DNA of 64,000 bases from Streptomonospora alba. Its GTDB lineage: Bacteria > Actinomycetota > Actinomycetes > Streptosporangiales > Streptosporangiaceae. Within the stretch, counting starts at the first letter, position 1. The number at the start of each line of letters is the position of its first letter. The DNA lies in NCBI RefSeq assembly GCF_000826685.1, contig NZ_JROO01000018.1:116448-180447 (forward strand), written 5' to 3'. The translations under genes and the position numbers were made by a program. Positions 59,660-64,000 of the stretch are shown piece after piece. The notes under the pieces are model-generated. The model worked only from the letters and a program-made list of their open reading frames with translations. It had not been told where the DNA came from and did no database searches.

Positions 59660-59994
59660 CGTGCCTCCCCACTCGCCGCACGGCGGCCCGCGCACAGCCG
59701 GGGTCTGGGCCCCTGCTCCAGCAGGTCTTCCGGCGGTCGGTCCGACGTGCCGTGTGATCGTGCCGCGCCTGGAGAGAGTCTCCCACCACCCGGTGGCCGC
59801 GAGCGACAGGGTGGTCACGCTTCGCCGAACCCGGGAGGGCACGCAGGGCGCGACCGGCGGGGTTTCGTCGGCGGCCCGCGGGGTCGACCGTCGCGGCGTC
59901 CACCGCAGGACCACCGCCGTCGTCTGCACGGCCGCGGCATCCGCTGCGGCGGGACCCTGTCGAGAGGCGGGGCCGCCTGGCTTAGCATGGGGCC
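59660..59994. other. Intergenic region, no gene seen
   Basis: 335 bases between two divergent starts. No family-like ORF or strong repeat is visible. Promoters for the hydrolase and the membrane microprotein must be here. Confidence 0.4.
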
Positions 59995-60153
59995 ATGGGA
60001 GAAATCGGAATCGTCGCGCTGATCGCACTCATCGCCGTCGTGGGCGTGCCCGTCGCCATGCTCGTGGGCGGGATCGTCTACGTGGTGCGGCTGGCGCGGC
60101 GCGGCACCCAGGCCACGCTCGCCGACGCCGCCAAGCGCCGCGAACTGGCCTGA
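59995..60153 (+). CDS. Single-pass membrane microprotein
   Basis: A 52-residue protein: MGEIGIVALIALIAVVGVP runs into VAMLVGGIVYVVRLARRG, one long or two short hydrophobic segments, then a basic tail TQATLADAAKRRELA. The distribution of charge predicts the C-terminus in the cytosol. The function is unknown. ATG 59995 is the only start giving the hydrophobic frame; a purine-rich GGGG precedes it at a short distance. Two strong hairpins follow. Confidence 0.55.
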   Translation: MGEIGIVALIALIAVVGVPVAMLVGGIVYVVRLARRGTQATLADAAKRRELA

Positions 60154-60167
60154 CGCGCGACCGCGCG

Positions 60168-60190
60168 CCGACCGCCGCGTGGGCGGTCGG
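60168..60190 (+). terminator. Terminator of the microprotein gene
   Basis: CCGACCGCC (60168-60176) and GGCGGTCGG (60182-60190) form a 9-bp stem with a 5-nt loop, 15 bases after the stop. Confidence 0.6.
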
Positions 60191-60217
60191 GCCGAGGCGG
60201 TCCGCATCGACGACATA

Positions 60218-60266
60218 CGACGCGCAGCGGCCGGCCCCGAGCTGCGGGGCCGGCCGCTGCGCGTCG
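60218..60266. terminator. 21-bp perfect hairpin between convergent genes
   Basis: Arms 60218-60238 and 60246-60266 are exact complements over 21 nt around a 7-nt loop. It lies between the microprotein (plus) and the aldo/keto reductase (minus) and can stop transcription from both sides. It is the longest terminator-like stem in the window. Confidence 0.75.
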
Positions 60267-60324
60267 ACCGGTCGCTCCCCCGGTCGGCCCCGCAGGGCCG
60301 GACCGGAAAGCCGGAAGGGCCGGC

Positions 60325-61155
60325 TCAGGCCACGTTCATCGTGCCCGGGTCCGGACCGAAGCGCTGGTTCTCGTTCAGTCCGGAGACCGCCTCCACGTCG
60401 CCGCTGGACAGCTCGAAGTCGAAGACGTCGAAATTGGAGCGGATCCGCTCGGGGGTCACCGACTTCGGAATGGCGATGTTGCCGAGCTGCAGGTGCCAGC
60501 GCAGGATCACCTGAGCGGGGGTCTTTCCGTAGGCCTCGGCGAGCTTGGCCACAGTGGGGTCCTGCAGCAGCTGGCCCTGGCCCAGCGGGCTCCAGGCCTC
60601 GGTGGCGATGTCGTGCTCCTTGTTGAAGCTCCGCAGCTCCTGCTGGATCAGCCGCGGGTGCAGCTCGATCTGGTTGACCGTGGGCACGATGCCGCCTTCG
60701 TCGAGGATGCGGCGCAGGTGCTCGGGGTGGAAGTTGGAGACGCCGATGGCGCGCACCCTGCCCTCGGCGTAGAGCCGCTCCATGGCCTTCCAGCTGCTCA
60801 CGAACTCGTCGTTGGCGGGCACCGGCCAGTGGATCAGGTACAGGTCGAGGTACTCCAGGCCCAGCCGCTCCATCGAGGCGTCGAAGGCCCGCAGGGTGGC
60901 GTCGTAGCCCTGGTCGCTGTTCCACAGCTTGGAGGTGACGAACAGCTCGCCGCGCGCCAGACCCGAGCCGCGCAGCGCCTCGCCCACTCCCTCCTCGTTG
61001 CCGTAGGCGGCGGCGGTGTCGATGCTGCGGTACCCGGTCTCCAGCGCGGTGCTCACGGCGTTGCTGACTTCGCTGTTGTCCACCTGCCAGACACCGAAGC
61101 CCAATTGCGGAATCCGCACGCCGTTGTTCAGCGTCACGTCGGGAACCGTGGTCAT
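60325..61155 (-). CDS. Aldo/keto reductase, 2,5-diketo-D-gluconate reductase type
   Basis: A 276-residue AKR5-like oxidoreductase. LNNGVRIPQLGFGVWQV opens the barrel; YRSIDTAAAYGNEEGVG gives Asp and Tyr, FVTSKLWN Lys and LIHWPVPA His of the catalytic tetrad. IGVSNFHPEHLRRIL, NQIELHP and IPKSVTPERIRSNFDVFDF (NADPH-binding) are typical. ATG 61155 has GGGAGG at 5 nt. The substrate may be a ketoaldehyde or sugar-derived ketone. A 21-bp hairpin lies downstream. Confidence 0.93.
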   Translation of the reverse strand: MTTVPDVTLNNGVRIPQLGFGVWQVDNSEVSNAVSTALETGYRSIDTAAAYGNEEGVGEALRGSGLARGELFVTSKLWNSDQGYDATLRAFDASMERLGLEYLDLYLIHWPVPANDEFVSSWKAMERLYAEGRVRAIGVSNFHPEHLRRILDEGGIVPTVNQIELHPRLIQQELRSFNKEHDIATEAWSPLGQGQLLQDPTVAKLAEAYGKTPAQVILRWHLQLGNIAIPKSVTPERIRSNFDVFDFELSSGDVEAVSGLNENQRFGPDPGTMNVA

Positions 61156-61409
61156 GAATCCTCCCCCATTGCTCAAGTGCACGATCTTCCTACCCTCAGC
61201 GGTAACCTCCCCCGCCTGGGGCGCATTCCGGCACCGCGGGCGATGTGCACAGTGCCACGTCGCCGTGTCCGCCGCGGGGCCGGGTCCCCGGTGGCCGGGA
61301 TCGCCGCACCTCAGGGGGTGGTGGGGCGGTGGCCGCCGCGAGGGCGGCGCCGCGCCGCGGCGGGGTACGGGCACAGCCCGGCGCCGCCGAGCGGGCGTTC
61401 CGCGGGTGC

Positions 61410-61730
61410 TCACTCGCCGAAGCGGTAGACCACGCCGAAGACCAGCAGCTCGTCGCCCTCAAGCTCGGGTGCCATACCCGGGTAGTCGGCCACCCGGCCC
61501 TGGTGAAGGACGTAGGGCTCGCCCGGGCGCAGCTTCTCGATCTCGGCGGCCACAGCGGTCCGGGCCGCGGCCGAGGCCACGTCGCGCTGCCCGTCGCTCT
61601 CGGTCCCGGCGGAGCCCAGGGGCCGATAAACCAGGTCGACGGGGCGCGACTGGGCGGGAACGAGTCCGGCGAGCCCGCCGATCTCCTCCATCCCCGCATC
61701 CAGCCGCTTCTCACGGGTGTTTCCGCTCAT
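61410..61730 (-). CDS. Small protein of unknown function
   Basis: A 106-residue soluble protein with SRPVDLVYRPLGSAGTESDG, a helix AAARTAVAAEIEKLRPGEP and the end ELLVFGVVYRFGE. I do not recognise a family. Codon use is normal and its length, ATG at 61730 and a nearby AAGGAG (11 nt) support a real gene. It is in the same orientation as the aldo/keto reductase 254 bases ahead. The gap contains GC-rich inverted repeats (around 61333-61365) that may end transcription. Confidence 0.6.
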   Translation of the reverse strand: MSGNTREKRLDAGMEEIGGLAGLVPAQSRPVDLVYRPLGSAGTESDGQRDVASAAARTAVAAEIEKLRPGEPYVLHQGRVADYPGMAPELEGDELLVFGVVYRFGE

Positions 61731-61934
61731 GGCCTACCAACTCCTTACCGCGGACCAGGGTCGGCGCCTGACCACCTGCCCTCCCAGTAACCTCCACGCG
61801 GGCGCGCGAAACAAAGCCGCACCGGGCGTCGGGGGCGGTGCCGGGGCCCTAACCTCGGTGGAGAAGGGGCGCGGGCGCGGCTGGAGGGTCTCCGGCCGTC
61901 CGCGCGACCGGACCGACGAGCCGGACGGCGACAC

Positions 61935-62588
61935 ATGGAATCCACACCGCCCACACCGCCCGCACCGGGCGGCGAAGGCAGCTCAGCCGGCGCACACGCA
62001 CAGCAGTCCGGGGACGCTGCGGGTGCCCGCACCGCGCCGATCACGCAGACGACGGCCTGCACCCACGGCGCGGCGGAGGCGGCGTCGGGCCGCGTGCTGG
62101 TCAGCGCCTGCCTGCTGGGCAGCCGTGTCCGCTACGACGGGCGCGCCAAGACCGTCGCCGATGCGATCGTCGACCGCTGGCGCGCCGAGGGGCGCATCGT
62201 GGCCCACTGCCCCGAGGTGGCCGGCGGTCTGCCCGTCCCGCGCCCGCCCGCCGAGATCGAGCCGGGCGCCGACGCCCGCGCCGTCCTGGAGGGGCGCGCC
62301 GGCATCCGCACCCCCGCCGGGGAGGACGTCACCCGCCACTTCCTCGCCGGCGCCCGCGCGGCGCTGGCCACCGCCACCGAGCACGGCGTGCGCGCCGCCC
62401 TGCTCAAGGAGTCCAGCCCGTCCTGCGGGCTGCACCGGGTCTACGACGGCACGTTCACCGGAGCCACCACCACGGGGCCGGGCGTCACCGCCCTCCTCCT
62501 GCAAGACCACGGGATCGCCGTCTTCGCGGAAACCGCCCTGGAGGCCGCCGACGCCCACCTGCGCACCCCGCCCGGCGACCCGGCGTAG
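61935..62588 (+). CDS. DUF523 family protein
   Basis: A 217-residue protein. After a Pro/Ala-rich N-terminal extension of ~50 residues, VLVSACLLGSRVRYDGRAK, VAHCPEVAGGLPVPRPPAEI and ALLKESSPSCGLHRVYDG are the diagnostic DUF523 blocks with three conserved Cys (SACL, HCPE, PSCG). The family is linked in some genomes to 2-thiouracil metabolism or desulfidation, and the Cys set suggests an iron-sulfur cluster. The start of the conserved domain near residue 52 leaves room for a later start, but ATG 61935 gives an intact frame. Confidence 0.85.
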   Translation: MESTPPTPPAPGGEGSSAGAHAQQSGDAAGARTAPITQTTACTHGAAEAASGRVLVSACLLGSRVRYDGRAKTVADAIVDRWRAEGRIVAHCPEVAGGLPVPRPPAEIEPGADARAVLEGRAGIRTPAGEDVTRHFLAGARAALATATEHGVRAALLKESSPSCGLHRVYDGTFTGATTTGPGVTALLLQDHGIAVFAETALEAADAHLRTPPGDPA

Positions 62589-62694
62589 CCCGCGCCACAC
62601 CCACCAGGCCCTTTCCCGCCCAGAACCCGTCACAAGCAGGCCTGCGGATGCGATAGAGTTTTACACGTCCACAGGGCAGCAGCCCACCGGACAT

Positions 62695-62768
<74 letters not shown>

Positions 62769-62783
62769 CACGTTAGTGCAGGT

Positions 62784-62821
62784 CAGGAGCCCGATCGCTA
62801 GAGATAGCGGTCGGGCTCCTG
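62784..62821 (+). terminator. Terminator of tRNA-Pro
   Basis: CAGGAGCCCGATCGCTA (62784-62800) pairs with 62805-62821 over 17 positions with one G-U, leaving a GAGA tetraloop. It begins 15 bases after the tRNA. A short TTT follows after GCACG. Confidence 0.75.
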
Positions 62822-62900
62822 CACGTTTGACCGTCATTTGACCGTGGGATCGAGCGTCATCCGGCGCCTCAAAATGTTCAAACGAGTTACTCAGCGACAC

Positions 62901-63110
62901 TCAGCCGTCGTCGGGATCCACCCCCAGGACGCGCAGCAGGTCGGCGGTCGCGACCCGGTAGCCCTCGCCGATCCGGATCACCTTGCACGGGAACTCTCCC
63001 GCTCGGGCCAGTTGGTAGGCCTTCGTACGACCGATCCCCAACATGCGCGCGGCCGTCATAAGACCGACCGTCGGCGGCAGGCGGCGTGCCTGCTCCAGCG
63101 TTATCTGCAT
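62901..63110 (-). CDS. xis: Excisionase-like helix-turn-helix protein
   Basis: A 69-residue MerR/excisionase (HTH_17) protein: LMTAARMLGIGRTKAYQLARAGEFPCKVIRIGEGYRV is the fold, cut here as GIGRTKAYQLARAGEFP, with YRVATADLLRVLGV as the wing end. Such proteins direct site-specific excision of actinomycete integrative elements and usually lie beside the integrase. Here it lies 132 bases from tRNA-Pro with no integrase between. GAGGAGG precedes ATG 63110 and is supplied by the end of the upstream frame. Confidence 0.85.
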   Translation of the reverse strand: MQITLEQARRLPPTVGLMTAARMLGIGRTKAYQLARAGEFPCKVIRIGEGYRVATADLLRVLGVDPDDG

Positions 63111-63331
63111 AGCGCCTCCTCGTGGTGTCTGTAGCGGTTACTCGGCTTCAAGTCACGGTCGTCCCGGACGCATCGCCGGTGCTCCCTGCGGTCGGCCACG
63201 CGGGAGCTCCGCGACCGTTCTCGCTCGTAATCGAGGTATCGCGGGATCAGAGCGGCCGATGGAGAGCCGGCGACTCGAGGAGCCTGGCTCCCAGGCGGCC
63301 CCTGCGATTGCTGACCTCCTGCTGTGGTCAC
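63101..63331 (-). CDS. Small Arg-rich ORF, coupled to both neighbours
   Basis: A 76-residue frame with LIPRYLDYERERSRSSRVAD and a basic tail RRCVRDDRDLKPSNRYRHHE. The GTG at 63331 overlaps the stop of the PAPS-reductase-like gene (GTGA), and its own end overlaps the xis start by 10 bases and holds the xis ribosome site. This arrangement supports translation, although no family is recognised and the start lacks a strong Shine-Dalgarno of its own. Confidence 0.45.
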   Translation of the reverse strand: MTTAGGQQSQGPPGSQAPRVAGSPSAALIPRYLDYERERSRSSRVADRREHRRCVRDDRDLKPSNRYRHHEEALCR

Positions 63332-64000
63332 GTGTGGTCGGCCTCGCTTCGGCAGGCCCAGGGCGAGCACCCGTCGGGCTCGGGACCGGTGTCGATGCCG
63401 AAGTCGACCTGATCCAAGGGGATGCGGTCGCGATGCAGGTAGGCCGTGCCCTGAAGCGGCATGCCGCGCGCGGTGGCGCCCGGAGGGCCGTGGCGGATGG
63501 CGGCATCGAAGGCGACGGCGTCCTCGAAGGAGGCCGGGTCGGTGGCCTTGAGTTCGGCCCAGGACTCGTTGGAGCGGAACGGGCAACCCACACAGGCGGA
63601 TTTGGGGGTGTCGCCGAGGCCGTGGAGGGTGAGGAACGCGGCGCAGTCGCGGCGACTCCAGCCGATGTCCAGCAGCGGGAAGACGTTGCGCAGATAGCCG
63701 ACGTCGGCGTCCTTGGCGCGGTGGACCTCGTCGACGCTGATACCGATGGCCTGCTCGGCATAGACGCCCTTCGGAGCCCCGGGCCGGATGCGGATAGCCG
63801 AGTAGGCGCCGGGTCTCGCGCTTGAGCGGGCGGATCTTGTACTCGCTGGTGCACTGGCGCCGCCCCATCCGGCGCTCGCCGTGGGTGCCGTGGATGAACA
63901 GCGGCATGCTGGCGAACCGGTGCCGGGGGTCGAGGGCGTCGTCGCGGATGTTGCCGGCGGCAACGCGCAGCAGGGGTATCCCGGCATCGGCGGCAACGGC
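63328..64000 (-). pseudogene. Phosphoadenosine-phosphosulfate-reductase-like protein, frameshifted, 5' end outside the window
   Basis: In one frame, from the window edge to about 63780, the translation reads IPLLRVAAGNIRDDALDPRH, then MPLFIHGT and RRQCTSEYKIRPLKRETRRLLG. From about 63777 another frame continues APKGVYAEQAIGISVDE, VGYLRNVFPLLDIGWSRRDC and TPKSACVGCPFRSNESWAEL. Both parts belong to the PP-loop PAPS-reductase-like family of phages and actinomycete elements, in which HPxR-x-PKGVYAEQ is continuous. One extra base in the run CCCC at 63777-63780 explains the break. The Cys-rich motif and LYLHRDRIPLDQVDF are intact. It is either a real frameshift or a homopolymer read error. Confidence 0.7.

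Overview
The window is 64 kb of very GC-rich DNA with dense genes, many GTG starts and some TTG starts. It reads as a chromosome segment of an actinomycete. The gene set fits Streptosporangiales, perhaps Nocardiopsaceae: a RamB/isocitrate lyase pair, a HelR-like RNA polymerase recycling helicase, FolP2, dodecin, an LCP protein, a DUF397/Scr1-type XRE pair and a PF04672 methyltransferase. Genus is an inference; there is no rRNA or ribosomal protein gene to test it.

Layout. 1-11.2 kb: 3' end of a HelR helicase, then an esterase, an MFS exporter facing a LacI regulator, an ArsR/SRPBCC pair, TetR plus aldo/keto reductase, a methyltransferase, a damaged methyltransferase/DCC fusion, a TetR regulator with its own operator, and an acetyltransferase. 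11.4-18 kb: bicovalent flavin oxidase, acyl-CoA dehydrogenase, then divergent ramB and aceA with a RamB-like box between them. This is the acetate/fatty-acid part of the window. 18-22 kb: CPBP protease, NimT-type MFS divergent from a FadR-type GntR, and another TetR. 22.1-24.2 kb: a lower-GC patch with a RanBP2-type zinc-finger microprotein, a small unknown protein, an XRE regulator, DUF397 and an ABC ATPase remnant. 24.3-35.5 kb: PhoD, a long palindromic element, an RraA-like protein, FolP2, a double-HTH Lrp protein, LCP, flavin reductase, an M15-like peptidase and TldD/TldE. 35.8-37.5 kb: dodecin, a three-hairpin C-rich-loop small RNA resembling 6C RNA, a small Cys/His protein and a beheaded MFS pseudogene. 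37.5-43 kb: MobA, RtcB with an altered active site, MoaA and a KhtT/KhtU antiporter. 43-53 kb: DUF2000/Lrp, lipase, acyl-CoA synthetase, YczR/YczE, GH15 trehalase, MgtC and UNG. 53.3-57.5 kb: a NACHT STAND NTPase (candidate anti-phage protein) and a sirtuin. 57.9-62.6 kb: sulfotransferase, hydrolase, a microprotein, an aldo/keto reductase and DUF523. 62.7-64 kb: tRNA-Pro(GGG), followed by an excisionase, a coupled small ORF and a frameshifted PAPS-reductase-like gene. This last part looks like the edge of an integrated element.

The strongest leads are the 6C-like RNA at 36.33-36.44 kb, the His-to-Tyr change at the RtcB guanylylation motif, the NACHT protein, the bacterial RanBP2 finger beside an XRE regulator and a perfect inverted repeat, the 81-nt palindromic element at 25.95 kb, and the tRNA-Pro element that has an excisionase but no visible integrase.
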